Below, in pieces: positions 26,201 through 34,086 of a stretch of 64,000 bases of DNA (position 1 is the stretch's first letter; each line of letters starts with the position of its first letter). Where the stretch lies: positions 45,398 to 109,397 of the forward strand of contig NZ_JACNYK010000008.1 of assembly GCF_014692505.1 (NCBI RefSeq), read 5' to 3'. The stretch is from Sphingobacterium arenae (GTDB lineage: Bacteria > Bacteroidota > Bacteroidia > Sphingobacteriales > Sphingobacteriaceae). The notes beneath the pieces were generated by a model. It was not told the origin of the DNA. It did no database searches and saw only the letters and a list, made by a program, of their open reading frames with translations. Both the position numbers and the translations under genes were made by a program.

Positions 26201-26547
26201 CTATGCCGCAGGAAGTACATCTGGATCGCTGGACGCCAGATAATACCGATGCTTCGTATCCACGTTTTGTATACTTACGGACACATAACACCCGCATGTC
26301 ATCTAAATGGATCGAGGACGCATCGTATCTAAGATTGAAAAATGTCCAATTGGGCTATACATTCCCAACGCCTTGGCTGGAGAAGATGCGCGTCAGTAAA
26401 CTAAGGCTCTATGTATCGGGTGATAACTTATTTACAAAAACAAATTTCTTCTACGGATATGACCCGGAAGTGCCGGTAGGTAATACGGGCGGGTATTATC
26501 CGCAAGTGAAAACGTTTATAGTAGGTCTCAATTTAAATCTTAAATAA
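23200..26547 (+). CDS. SusC/RagA-family TonB-dependent transporter with STN signalling domain
   Basis: A 1115-residue outer-membrane transducer/transporter. In order: signal peptide to about residue 29 (..LLLFTFSTALASSYGQ), an STN (secretin/TonB short N-terminal) domain at about 31-105, a carboxypeptidase-D-like regulatory domain (GTVTNDQGEALIGATVAVRG) at 118-200, then the SusC plug signature EEVVVVGYGTQKKINLTGAV and GLQGQVPGLTVRG, then the barrel ending FIVGLNLNLK. The STN domain is the part that talks to the FecR anti-sigma factor, so this protein both imports and signals. Substrate unknown, since no glycosidase is linked. ATG 23203 is an equally possible start. Confidence 0.97.
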   Translation: MMYLKKAMKLIAVLLLFTFSTALASSYGQQHITLKTNHTPLSNVLKRLENQMDYYFVYRESEIQGISIDRVQLKNVPLAEALDKILNGTNIVYNIVGKNIVLKKMSSASAPIVQQSVSGTVTNDQGEALIGATVAVRGKTLQTQTDVNGEFQLTGLEKGDVLVASYIGHSPSELVYDAQPKLAITLNTIAGDLEEVVVVGYGTQKKINLTGAVGTISGEDLENRPITNVGRGLQGQVPGLTVRGLNTAPGNQAPQIRIRGVGTWGDANPLIVIDGVPGGNMNILNPDDIESISVLKDAAAASIYGVRGANGVVLVTTKKGASGSPSINVSSYVGWQTPTALPKFLGSPDYMMLQNEANVNAGQNPTYTEEQIEMARNGSDPNYFANTNWIDEVYRKSAPQQNYNVSLQGGKDQTSYYASYGYLGEGGLVTGDNFKAGRHNARIRLNTEVFDRIKLDGNLGYVDRGYDGSASGTSPLSAAISIRPLVPVRFTNGSWGYHGGQSNPVAWAQDGGTNSFTSQEITANISATINLMEGLDLKGQYGLIKYNSKRNTLLKTINYFSPDDDALIYRTNYPNSMKMEHYAQTYQTFIGTANYTKTFQEHHNLTGLLGYSLEETVGNDFWASRQRLASQDLPSLEIGTENQLNGSSSGQNALMSFFGRVNYDYQSKYLLEGNFRYDGSSRFHPDVRWNWFGSFSAGWVFSEESFFEELKSFWNMGKIRFSYGTQGNDKIMDPNNDKVRDFPYLLTLAPSGVTSNNPIGDQEQVGFRQSYIPNPELTWESSEKTNIGLDLAFLSNRLNITADYFINNTNDILLARLLPDVIGVGTNYPAYNSGSIQNKGWEVVLGWQDNIGEVRYGANFNLSDVRNKVTHLEDRSEVLNDQVRLVGYPIGAFYGFIADRIAQESDFDIVDGEYIPKFPFQSGDLVAPGDLIYKPTDPNATEITVLNDRHILGSDIPRYTYGFRGDLAYKGFDFSFFLQGVGKADGYLGGSARHPFINNSAMPQEVHLDRWTPDNTDASYPRFVYLRTHNTRMSSKWIEDASYLRLKNVQLGYTFPTPWLEKMRVSKLRLYVSGDNLFTKTNFFYGYDPEVPVGNTGGYYPQVKTFIVGLNLNLK

Positions 26548-26556
26548 CTGGCAATC

Positions 26557-28236
26557 ATGATCTTTCATAAAAAATATAGAAAAAACGTTAACCTAGCCCT
26601 GTTGCTGGTAGGTTTAGGAACGATGAGTAGCTGCAGCGATTTTTTGGATCGATACCCCCAAGATGAAGTCATTGACGAGACGTTCTGGCAAACGCAGGAA
26701 CAGTTAGAAATGGCGGCAACCGCCATCTACTCGCGTGTAAAGGCCAAAAACTTCGTGGATATGGAAAATATGGGGGAAAATACCATGTGGCCCCAAACCC
26801 ATGAGTACAAAGACATCGGCTCAGGTGTATTCCCCATCACGCAACCCACCGTAAATAACGAATGGCGTAACATGTTCCGTGATGTACGGGAATGTAACGC
26901 ATTCTTGGAGAACTACCACGATGCGGAGGAAACGGAGCCGGGTGCTAAAGAGCGATTAGCGGCAGAGGTACGTGTGATACGTGTGCTAAACTATAGTTTC
27001 ATGACTTCGTTTTTCGGTGATGTGCCTTTGATCACTGTGCCATTAGAACTGGACGATCCAGAGGTGTATGGTGAACGCACACCACAGAGCGAGGTGATCG
27101 ACTTCCTATTGAGCGAACTGGATATGGCTGCAGAGCTATTGCCAGAAGCCATTCCTACAGGCGATAACCTCGGGCGGGTAAACAAAGGTACGGCTTTAGC
27201 CCTAAAAGCTAGAATTGCGCTTACTTATGGGCGTTTTGACGTAGCCGAAGAGGCTGCAAAGGCCGTCATGGATATGGGCATCTATTCGTTATATAGCACC
27301 GGTGACCCGGAAACCTCCTACTATGACCTGTTTACAAGGAACGGTAAACTGGCAGAAGGACGAAACAAAGAAACCATCTTTGCGCGCATGCACAAAATGG
27401 ATATTATTATGCATAACCTAAGCCGGGAAATCCAGGTGCCGGATCAATTTGCCCGCTTCGTGCCTACACGATCTTTAGTAGAATCCTATCTATGTAGCGA
27501 CGGATTGCCGATCGATAAGTCACCCCTTTATGAGGACGAGACGTATGCAGATGTGTTCAAAAACAGGGATCCGCGTATGACGCAAACCATCCTCGTACCG
27601 GGTGATACTTGGGGTGGACGCTACGATGGCAGACCGGTGGCGGAAAACCCTGACCCAACCATCTACATGGTGCCTAAATTTAGCCAAGATGGCCGGGGAT
27701 CGGTAACAACAACGGGTTACTATTATAAGAAATATGTGGAACCAAGCGCTGTCCCTAATTACAACCGAGATGACAACGATATTCATCATATCCGCTACGC
27801 TGAAGTGTTGCTTACGTATGCGGAGGCTCGTTTTGAACAGGGCAAGCTAACGCAAGATGACCTCGATATATCGATTAACCTCCTCCGTGACCGGGTGGGC
27901 ATGACCAGAATGGACCTTGCTTTTTTGGCCGAGCATGGTATGGATGTCCGCGAAGAGATTCGCAGAGAGCGTCGCGTTGAATTGGTGTTGGAAGGTCATC
28001 GCTATTTTGATGTAAGAAGATGGAAAGAAGGCGAGCGCCTTGGTCAGGATATCGAAGGCGTAAAAGCTTCTTGGTTTCCAGCCCTGAGCTCTTCAACCTA
28101 TCGGAAAAATGCGGAAGGCTTTCTGGTTGTCCAATGGAACAGAAGGTTTGAGGCGCCTAAAAACTACCTTTGGCCGGTTCCACAGGTGCAAAGGGAACGA
28201 AATCCAAATTTGTCACAAAACCCTGGGTGGGAATAA
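26557..28236 (+). CDS. SusD/RagB-family nutrient-binding lipoprotein
   Basis: A 559-residue surface lipoprotein that captures oligomers for the SusC partner. The signal peptide ends at lipobox MSSC (cysteine near residue 27), followed by SDFLDRYPQDEVIDETFW, a hallmark SusD start. TPR-like helices lie in the middle (KGTALALKARIALTYG). The C-terminal SusD domain includes RYAEVLLTYAEARFE, IRRERRVELVLEGHRYFDVR and RWKEGERLG, ending YLWPVPQVQRERNPNLSQNPGW. It is 9 bp after susC. A bidirectional terminator follows at 28261-28289. Confidence 0.96.
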   Translation: MIFHKKYRKNVNLALLLVGLGTMSSCSDFLDRYPQDEVIDETFWQTQEQLEMAATAIYSRVKAKNFVDMENMGENTMWPQTHEYKDIGSGVFPITQPTVNNEWRNMFRDVRECNAFLENYHDAEETEPGAKERLAAEVRVIRVLNYSFMTSFFGDVPLITVPLELDDPEVYGERTPQSEVIDFLLSELDMAAELLPEAIPTGDNLGRVNKGTALALKARIALTYGRFDVAEEAAKAVMDMGIYSLYSTGDPETSYYDLFTRNGKLAEGRNKETIFARMHKMDIIMHNLSREIQVPDQFARFVPTRSLVESYLCSDGLPIDKSPLYEDETYADVFKNRDPRMTQTILVPGDTWGGRYDGRPVAENPDPTIYMVPKFSQDGRGSVTTTGYYYKKYVEPSAVPNYNRDDNDIHHIRYAEVLLTYAEARFEQGKLTQDDLDISINLLRDRVGMTRMDLAFLAEHGMDVREEIRRERRVELVLEGHRYFDVRRWKEGERLGQDIEGVKASWFPALSSSTYRKNAEGFLVVQWNRRFEAPKNYLWPVPQVQRERNPNLSQNPGWE

Positions 28237-28260
28237 TAGTCATCATCTGAGGAATATAAA

Positions 28261-28289
28261 AACGGTATCTTTGAGGTACCGTTTTTTTT
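28261..28289. terminator. Bidirectional terminator between susD and rfbA
   Basis: The stem ACGGTATC/GGTACCGT (8 bp with one G-U wobble, loop TTTGA) is followed by eight Ts on the plus strand and preceded by As, so it can stop both converging transcripts. The rfbA stop codon (28288-28290) overlaps the T-tract. Confidence 0.85.
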
Positions 28290-29154
28290 ATCTTCCTTTT
28301 GCGATGCGTTTTAGGTATTCTCCATATCCGGATTTTACCAAGGGTTCGGCAAGTTGCAGCAGTTGCCCTTTATCGATATAACCCATCCGGTAGGCAACCT
28401 CTTCAATCGCGCCGATTTTCATCCCTTGTCGTTCTTCGATCACTTGGATAAATTGCCCTGCCTGCATCAGTGATTTTATCGTCCCGGTATCCAACCAAGC
28501 TGTTCCGCGATCGAATACGCCCACTTTTAACTTTCCGCGGCGGAGATATTCTTTATTGATGTCGGTTATTTCCAACTCGCCTCGTTCAGAGGGCTTTATA
28601 TTTTTCGCGATTCCAATCACATCGTTATCGTAGAAGTAGAGTCCCGGAACGGCATAATTTGATTTGGGTGCACTCGGCTTCTCCGCAATGGATATCACAT
28701 TTTTGTTCTCGTCAAATTCTACTACACCATACCGTTCTGGATCGTGTACCGGATAGGCGAATACGACACCGCCGTTTGGATCAGAGCAGCTTTGTAGTAA
28801 TTTGGACATGCCTGATCCATAGAAGATATTGTCTCCCAGAATAAGGGCGACCTTATCCATTCCGATAAACTCCTCTCCTAACAGGAACGCCTGCGCCAGA
28901 CCGTCGGGACTCGGCTGTTCTTTATAAGAAATCCGGCAGCCAATCTGAGAACCGTCTCCCAAAAGCTTTTGGAAGTTCGGCAGATCTTGTGGTGTAGAGA
29001 TAAGCAGAATGTCGTTAATGCCAGCCAACATCAGCGTGGAAAGTGGATAATAGATCATCGGCTTATCGTATACGGGCATGAGTTGCTTGGATACGGCTAA
29101 TGTTAATGGGTGTAAACGCGTACCGGAACCTCCGGCCAATATAATACCTTTCAT
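28288..29154 (-). CDS. rfbA: Glucose-1-phosphate thymidylyltransferase
   Basis: RfbA/RmlA makes dTDP-glucose from glucose-1-phosphate and dTTP, the first step of dTDP-L-rhamnose synthesis. The 288 residues match the family length. The start MKGIILAGGSGTRLHPLT is the nucleotide-binding signature, followed by KQLMPVYDKPMIYYPLSTL and ALILGDNIFYG (catalytic Asp), and later TAWLDTGT. It is the last gene of rfbB-C-D-A, 18 bp after rfbD, and runs into the shared terminator. Confidence 0.98.
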   Translation of the reverse strand: MKGIILAGGSGTRLHPLTLAVSKQLMPVYDKPMIYYPLSTLMLAGINDILLISTPQDLPNFQKLLGDGSQIGCRISYKEQPSPDGLAQAFLLGEEFIGMDKVALILGDNIFYGSGMSKLLQSCSDPNGGVVFAYPVHDPERYGVVEFDENKNVISIAEKPSAPKSNYAVPGLYFYDNDVIGIAKNIKPSERGELEITDINKEYLRRGKLKVGVFDRGTAWLDTGTIKSLMQAGQFIQVIEERQGMKIGAIEEVAYRMGYIDKGQLLQLAEPLVKSGYGEYLKRIAKGR

Positions 29155-29172
29155 CTATTTCTTTTTTATTTT

Positions 29173-30144
29173 TCAGTTGTCAGAAACTTCTTGGTTTTCT
29201 AACGCAATCATCTCGGTTAAGCTGTCCAGCCAAAACGGTACTTGAACATTAAAAGTACGCTTTATCTTACTTTTATCCAACAAGGAATAGGCTGGGCGCT
29301 TGGCGGGTGTAGGATATTGCGAGGTGAGAATGGGCGTTATTTGGCAGGTTGCGCCAATCAAGTCTCGAATGGTGATGGCAAAATCGTACCAGGAGAGCTG
29401 GCCTTCGTTGGAATAGTGATAAATACCCGGATGCCACTCGCCGGCTTTCAGGATATCTACGATGGCTTTCGCCAGATCCCTGGCGTAGGTGGGCGAACCG
29501 ATCTGGTCATGAACGACAGATAATTCTTCTCGTTCTTGAAGGAGGCGAATCATCGTTTTGACAAAGTTATTACCATACGTGGAATAGACCCAAGCGGTAC
29601 GTATAATAATGCTTTCGGGCGCCCATTTTTGTATTGCTTGTTCTCCTTTCCATTTTGTAAGGCCGTAAACGTTCAGTGGGGCGGTGGCAGCATCTTCCGT
29701 TAGGGGTTCACTCGAATGGCCGTCAAAAACGTAGTCGGTAGAAATCGCGAGCAGTTTTGCACCGTGCAAACGGCAATATTGGGCTATTTCTTCTGTTGCC
29801 AAATGGTTTATGGCATGGGCAAGTTCCGGTTCGCTTTCTGCTTTATCCACCGCGGTATAGGCTGCTGCGTGGATAATGATATCGGGTTCATACATCCCCA
29901 AAATGTCGTGGATAATCAGCGTTTGTTCTAAAGGAAGTTGTTTTCTGTCCAAAAAGAACGTTTCGAAGGCTTCTTCGTTTCTCAATAGTTTTTTTAGCTC
30001 GGAGCCTAGCTGTCCATTAGAGCCTGTGATGAGGATTCGCGGTCTATGACGCGTTGTTCGTGATTCGGTATGCGTTGTTTCTTGATTGTCTTGCATGGCT
30101 TTTTGCGGAATACTGTGGTTTACTTCTTGGCTTACTTCTCCCAA
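29173..30144 (-). CDS. rfbD: dTDP-4-dehydrorhamnose reductase
   Basis: RfbD/RmlD reduces dTDP-4-keto-L-rhamnose to dTDP-L-rhamnose, using NAD(P)H. The Rossmann motif ITGSNGQLGSELKKLL begins only at residue 38, and the catalytic YGLTKWKGE (YxxxK) follows in the middle; STDYVFDG precedes it. The ATG at 30144 (overlapping the rfbC end by 13 bp) gives an unusual 36-residue polar N-terminal extension. A second ATG 16 codons later would still leave about 20 extra residues before the Rossmann core. The rest is of normal length for the family. Confidence 0.94.
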   Translation of the reverse strand: MGEVSQEVNHSIPQKAMQDNQETTHTESRTTRHRPRILITGSNGQLGSELKKLLRNEEAFETFFLDRKQLPLEQTLIIHDILGMYEPDIIIHAAAYTAVDKAESEPELAHAINHLATEEIAQYCRLHGAKLLAISTDYVFDGHSSEPLTEDAATAPLNVYGLTKWKGEQAIQKWAPESIIIRTAWVYSTYGNNFVKTMIRLLQEREELSVVHDQIGSPTYARDLAKAIVDILKAGEWHPGIYHYSNEGQLSWYDFAITIRDLIGATCQITPILTSQYPTPAKRPAYSLLDKSKIKRTFNVQVPFWLDSLTEMIALENQEVSDN

Positions 30145-30668
30145 AAAGGTAGTATCTTATCTTTATCGGATATGATCAGCTCTTCTTGCGGAAGCTGCCA
30201 ATCGATAGCCAATGTGGGATCATCGTAGCGCACGCCCCACTCGGCATCTTTTTGATAGAAATTATCGCATTTATAAAAAAACGTAGCGGTATCGGAAAGG
30301 ACGACAAAGCCGTGCAAAAAGCCTCTGGGAATAAATACTTGCAGGTTGTTTTCTTCGGAGAGTTCAACCGCTTCGTATTGTCCGAACGTTGCTGAGTCTG
30401 GACGGGCATCGACAATGACATCGAGCACGCATCCCTGCAATACGCGGACTAACTTGGCTTGGGCATATTCTCCCCGCTGGGCGTGCAAACCGCGAAGCAC
30501 ACCTTTGGTAGAGAAAGATTGGTTATCCTGGACAAACCGCGTCGCTGTTCCTGTCTGCTTGTGGAAAGCTTGTTCATTATAGCTTTCGAAGAAATACCCT
30601 CTACTGTCTCCGAGCTTCCGGGGCTCGATAATAAAGCAGCCCTTGAGTTTTGTTTCTGTTATGTTCAT
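30132..30668 (-). CDS. rfbC: dTDP-4-dehydrorhamnose 3,5-epimerase
   Basis: RfbC/RmlC epimerises dTDP-4-keto-6-deoxyglucose. The 178-residue cupin shows the substrate-contact start KGCFIIEPRKLGDSRGYFFE, the active-site RGLHAQRGEYAQAKLVRVLQG (catalytic His, quoted in part), and later FIPRGFLHGFVVLSD. It starts 18 bp after rfbB and ends 12 bp inside rfbD. Confidence 0.97.
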   Translation of the reverse strand: MNITETKLKGCFIIEPRKLGDSRGYFFESYNEQAFHKQTGTATRFVQDNQSFSTKGVLRGLHAQRGEYAQAKLVRVLQGCVLDVIVDARPDSATFGQYEAVELSEENNLQVFIPRGFLHGFVVLSDTATFFYKCDNFYQKDAEWGVRYDDPTLAIDWQLPQEELIISDKDKILPFWEK

Positions 30669-30686
30669 TCAAAAATTTTTTACTTC

Positions 30687-31739
30687 CTATTCACCGTATT
30701 GCTCTTCATAATAGTGCTGATAATCGCCAGAGGCCACATTTTCTAACCACTGCCGGTTGTTCAGGAACCAATCGATCGTATGGGAAAGTCCTTCTTCAAA
30801 TGTAACGGATGGTGTATAACCTAATTCCGTATTGATTTTGGTGGCATCTATGGCGTAACGTAGATCGTGCCCCGGACGGTCTTTTACATAGGTAATCAAT
30901 TTTTCTGCTGTTCCGGACGCACGGCCTAGTTTTTCATCCATTTGCTTGCAAAGCTCTTTAACGAGATCAATATTTTGCCATTCGTTGAAACCACCAATAT
31001 TGTACGACTCTCCATTTTTTCCTTGGTGGAATACCAAATCTATAGCGCGCGCATGATCGACCACAAATAGCCAATCGCGGGTATATTTTCCATCACCGTA
31101 TATAGGCAGCGGCTTCTCGTTCAAAACGTTAAGAATACAGAGGGGGATGAGTTTTTCCGGGAAGTGATTCGGCCCATAGTTGTTGGAGCAGTTGGTAATG
31201 ACCACAGGCAGGTCGTAGGTATCTTGATAAGCGCGTACAAAATGGTCTGAAGATGCTTTTGATGCGGAGTATGGTGAATGTGGATCATAGGGTGTGTCTT
31301 CCGTAAACAGGCCGGTTTCACCCAACGTACCATACACTTCGTCGGTAGACACATGATGGAAACGCTTGCCTTCGGGCTTGTCTTTCCAAGTTTCACGTGC
31401 GGCGTTCAAAAGATTCACTGTACCGAGCACATTCGTCAATACAAAATCAGTCGGCGCTACAATGGATCGATCTACGTGGGACTCGGCAGCCAAATGGATG
31501 ACACCATCAGGCTGATGTTTTTCGAATAGTGCCGATACACCCGCTGCATCTCGAATATCTTGTTTAACAAAGCTGTAATTGGACTTGCGCTCCACATCTC
31601 GTAGATTTTCCAGATTACCGGCATAGGTCAGTGCATCCACATTGACGATATGATAATCGGGATATTTGTTTACAAATTCACGAACGACATGGGAACCGAT
31701 GAAACCGGCCCCGCCTGTAATGAAAATGGTTTTGTTCAT
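30687..31739 (-). CDS. rfbB: dTDP-glucose 4,6-dehydratase
   Basis: RfbB/RmlB converts dTDP-glucose to dTDP-4-keto-6-deoxyglucose. The 350 residues start MNKTIFITGGAGFIGSHVV (NAD-binding GxxGxxG). HLAAESHVDRSI, HVSTDEVYG and the catalytic YSASKASSDHFV (YxxxK) are all present. It is the first gene of the rhamnose operon. A TATCTTTG box ends exactly 4 nt before the ATG, suggesting a leaderless transcript. Repeat copy A begins 20 bp upstream of the start codon. Confidence 0.98.
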   Translation of the reverse strand: MNKTIFITGGAGFIGSHVVREFVNKYPDYHIVNVDALTYAGNLENLRDVERKSNYSFVKQDIRDAAGVSALFEKHQPDGVIHLAAESHVDRSIVAPTDFVLTNVLGTVNLLNAARETWKDKPEGKRFHHVSTDEVYGTLGETGLFTEDTPYDPHSPYSASKASSDHFVRAYQDTYDLPVVITNCSNNYGPNHFPEKLIPLCILNVLNEKPLPIYGDGKYTRDWLFVVDHARAIDLVFHQGKNGESYNIGGFNEWQNIDLVKELCKQMDEKLGRASGTAEKLITYVKDRPGHDLRYAIDATKINTELGYTPSVTFEEGLSHTIDWFLNNRQWLENVASGDYQHYYEEQYGE

Positions 31740-31743
31740 GATT

Positions 31744-31751
31744 CAAAGATA
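31744..31751 (-). promoter_or_regulatory. -7 box TATCTTTG of the rhamnose operon, 4 nt before the ATG
   Basis: The box matches TAnnTTTG exactly on the minus strand, followed by AATC and the rfbB ATG. Its distance to the ATG leaves no room for an untranslated leader. It is 8 bp from the left edge of repeat copy A. Confidence 0.6.
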
Positions 31752-31759
31752 GTTTTTTT

Positions 31760-32169
31760 CTTCATTTTTTGTCTTGACACAAAAAACGAAGCAAAAAAAG
31801 TCAAGACTTGTCTGTTTTTGCTATCTTGATTTGCCTATTCCTAAACAGAATGCAACTCACTTCGTTCAGACAACATTCTGTTTTTAACGGAATAGCCATC
31901 ATCAAGATGACCACAAAAAAAGACGAGGTCGTTTTAATACGTGTAATCGCTGGGCAATATTAATCGCTTTATTGACGCCATGCACTATCCTCCAAATCAA
32001 AGACTATATCTCTTCCCCAATTTGAAACTATGCATTGTATTGTCCTCAATTAACAGATGATGTCGCATCCGGATATTTGAGGTATGTAGAAATTTATCCT
32101 TAGTACTATCCATTCCTCTCAAATATCCGAAGCGACGATTTTTTGGTTCCTTTTTTCTAAAAAAAGAAC
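31760..32169. repeat. Dispersed hairpin repeat, copy A
   Basis: First of three related non-coding elements in the window, all in the same orientation. The left end (31760-31807) is nearly identical in all copies and can fold through CTTC..GAAG and GTCTTGAC/GTCAAGAC. Then come hairpin 1 (31843-31883, arms AAACAGAATG/CATTCTGTTT), a variable middle, hairpin 2 (32062-32136, arms GTCGC-4nt-GGATATTTGAG and CTCAAATATCC-GAA-GCGAC) and hairpin 3 (32146-32169, GTTC-C-TTTTTT/AAAAAAGAAC). Hairpin 3 touches the stop codon of the phosphatase gene. This repeat fills the 430-bp gap between that gene and rfbB. Confidence 0.85.
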
Positions 32170-32948
32170 TAAATAGCTAATTTTTGACTATCGTCGAAGA
32201 TCGTTGCGTTTTTTATCGGGTTATCTTTCAATAAATCGAACGTGTCGTATTTCGAGGCGACTATTTTCAGGGCATGGAGGTGTTTGTCGTGGTGCATATC
32301 CGTGCCTACTAAATCATACATGCCGGATTTTATCAACGTGAGTGCAATCGATTTAACGGGTTCTCCGTAATAGCGGGAGATGGACAGCAGGTTAAGTTGT
32401 AATAAACAACCTGCATCTTTAATTTCTTTGTATACTTTAAAATTCTGGTGATAATAATTATAGCGTTCGGGATGGGCTAAAATGGGTTGGTATCCTTTTT
32501 CTTGAATGTCTTTAATGGTCTGGAACAGTGCTTTGGATTCTGCTAAATAGGACATTTCGATCAGGATATGTCTATTGGGTAAGGCACAGAGGGCTCCGCT
32601 GTGAACCAATTCTTCCAATTGATCGTCAATCATATACTCTGCAGCATACTGGAGATCGAACTTTATCCCATTATCGGTAATGGCCTGCTTCAGCTTAGCG
32701 TGGGCATCTTGGATCGTGGCGGGTGTGTTGTCGTGTACACCGTGCATGATATGCGGTGTAGATATTGACTTTTTAATTCCCAGCTCTCTTAGGCCCTGAA
32801 TAAGTTTCAACGATTGCTCTATGCTTTCGCTACCGTCATCGATACCAGGCAAGATATGGTTATGCATATCAACCCCGATCCATGCTAATTTTCCAATAGA
32901 TTCATTTTGATTTGTACTTCGTTTAAATAAGTTTTTCCAAAAAGACAT
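32169..32948 (-). CDS. CpsB/CapC-type PHP tyrosine-protein phosphatase (second copy)
   Basis: A 259-residue PHP phosphatase with the same motif series as 13780-14529: IGVDMHNHILPGIDDG, STPHIMHG, LIEMSY, ILAHPERYNYY and GTDMHHDKH. I start it at ATG 32948 (MSFWKNLFKRS); a GTG seven codons upstream is less likely. There is no signal peptide. It probably removes phosphate from a Wzc-type tyrosine kinase. No kinase or export gene is adjacent here, so it may act on the kinase at 10491-12878 or on another locus. Its stop codon touches repeat copy A. Confidence 0.9.
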   Translation of the reverse strand: MSFWKNLFKRSTNQNESIGKLAWIGVDMHNHILPGIDDGSESIEQSLKLIQGLRELGIKKSISTPHIMHGVHDNTPATIQDAHAKLKQAITDNGIKFDLQYAAEYMIDDQLEELVHSGALCALPNRHILIEMSYLAESKALFQTIKDIQEKGYQPILAHPERYNYYHQNFKVYKEIKDAGCLLQLNLLSISRYYGEPVKSIALTLIKSGMYDLVGTDMHHDKHLHALKIVASKYDTFDLLKDNPIKNATIFDDSQKLAI

Positions 32949-33088
32949 AGTTAATAATTTTGTTTTCACAATTCCCCGGTGAACGTCTCTCTTTACTATT
33001 TATATGTTAAGACATTACAATAATACAGCCAATATTACAAAAATCAAACGATTAATGTGGTTTAAACGCTACTATTAATTAATTTTTT

Positions 33089-34081
33089 TTAAATCAACGG
33101 AGAATTTTCTTTTTCTAATAGCTCATAAACGTGTTTTACGTCTTGCGCAAAAGCCTTATCCATAATTAAAACAGCATCTGCTGTATTGACGACTATGCAG
33201 TTTTGTAGGCCGAGAAAAACAATGTGTTTTTTGTTTTCGCCGATAACGATATTTCCCTGTTCATCTTTCGGGTGTCCTTTCGAAATAAGATAATGGTATA
33301 GGGAGTCAAAAGACCCCATATCGGACCACTGAAAGAAGGAGGGAACAACTTTAATACTGTCGCTTCGCTCCATAATGGCGTAATCCACACTCTTTGAGGG
33401 TATCTTAAGCGACAATTCGGCATCTAATACACCCTCTCTCATCGTGTCAAAAGCTACTTTGGCGGCGGTATATACCTTCGGATCGAAGCGTTCCAATTCC
33501 TGTAGGTAGGCGGATGCTTTAAAGCAGAAGATGCCGGAATTCCACAAGAAATTTCCACTTTTTAGGAAATCTTTTGCTGTTTCATAGTTGGGTTTCTCCC
33601 GGAAGGATAGCACATCATTGCCCTCGGATTCTATATATCCGTACCCGGTTTCTGGTCGGGTAGGGTTTATACCAAAGGTGACAAGACCTCCTTCTTTAGC
33701 AAATTCAATCCCACGCTTGATGGCTTGCAAGTACTGTTCGTCTCCCTCAATCAGGTGGTCGGAAGGGGTGACAATCAGGATATCATCTGGTTGGCGCGAT
33801 AAGGCGGCAAAAGCGATCGCCGCAGCGGTATTCCGGGGTACAGTTTCCACGATAATATCGTGAGATACGGCTTTCAAGTCTTCTTTCGCGAGGTCGATAT
33901 TTTGTACGGAGCCTACCAAAACGACATGCTCGCAGATGGCTTGATTTCGCTCAATCGTTAGTTTAAATAAGGATTTTTCGTTAAAAATAGGCAAATACTG
34001 CTTGGGTTTCGATTTACGCGAAAGAGGCCATAACCGGGAGCCTACTCCACCAGATAAGATTACGTTTATTATTTTTCCCAT
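33089..34081 (-). CDS. manC: Mannose-1-phosphate guanylyltransferase (second copy)
   Basis: A 330-residue single-domain enzyme making GDP-mannose. It starts GKIINVILSGGVGSRLWPLS (trimmed), with RKSKPKQYLPIF, TVPRNTAAAIAFAALS, VTPSDHLI, RPETGYGYIE and FLWNSGIFCF, closing with the QWSDMGSFDSL segment. No isomerase domain follows. It is a close paralogue of the gene at 1-733. It starts 5 bp after the exonuclease gene, so the two share a transcript. A 140-bp gap separates it from the phosphatase downstream. Confidence 0.96.
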   Translation of the reverse strand: MGKIINVILSGGVGSRLWPLSRKSKPKQYLPIFNEKSLFKLTIERNQAICEHVVLVGSVQNIDLAKEDLKAVSHDIIVETVPRNTAAAIAFAALSRQPDDILIVTPSDHLIEGDEQYLQAIKRGIEFAKEGGLVTFGINPTRPETGYGYIESEGNDVLSFREKPNYETAKDFLKSGNFLWNSGIFCFKASAYLQELERFDPKVYTAAKVAFDTMREGVLDAELSLKIPSKSVDYAIMERSDSIKVVPSFFQWSDMGSFDSLYHYLISKGHPKDEQGNIVIGENKKHIVFLGLQNCIVVNTADAVLIMDKAFAQDVKHVYELLEKENSPLI

Positions 34082-34086
34082 AATGG

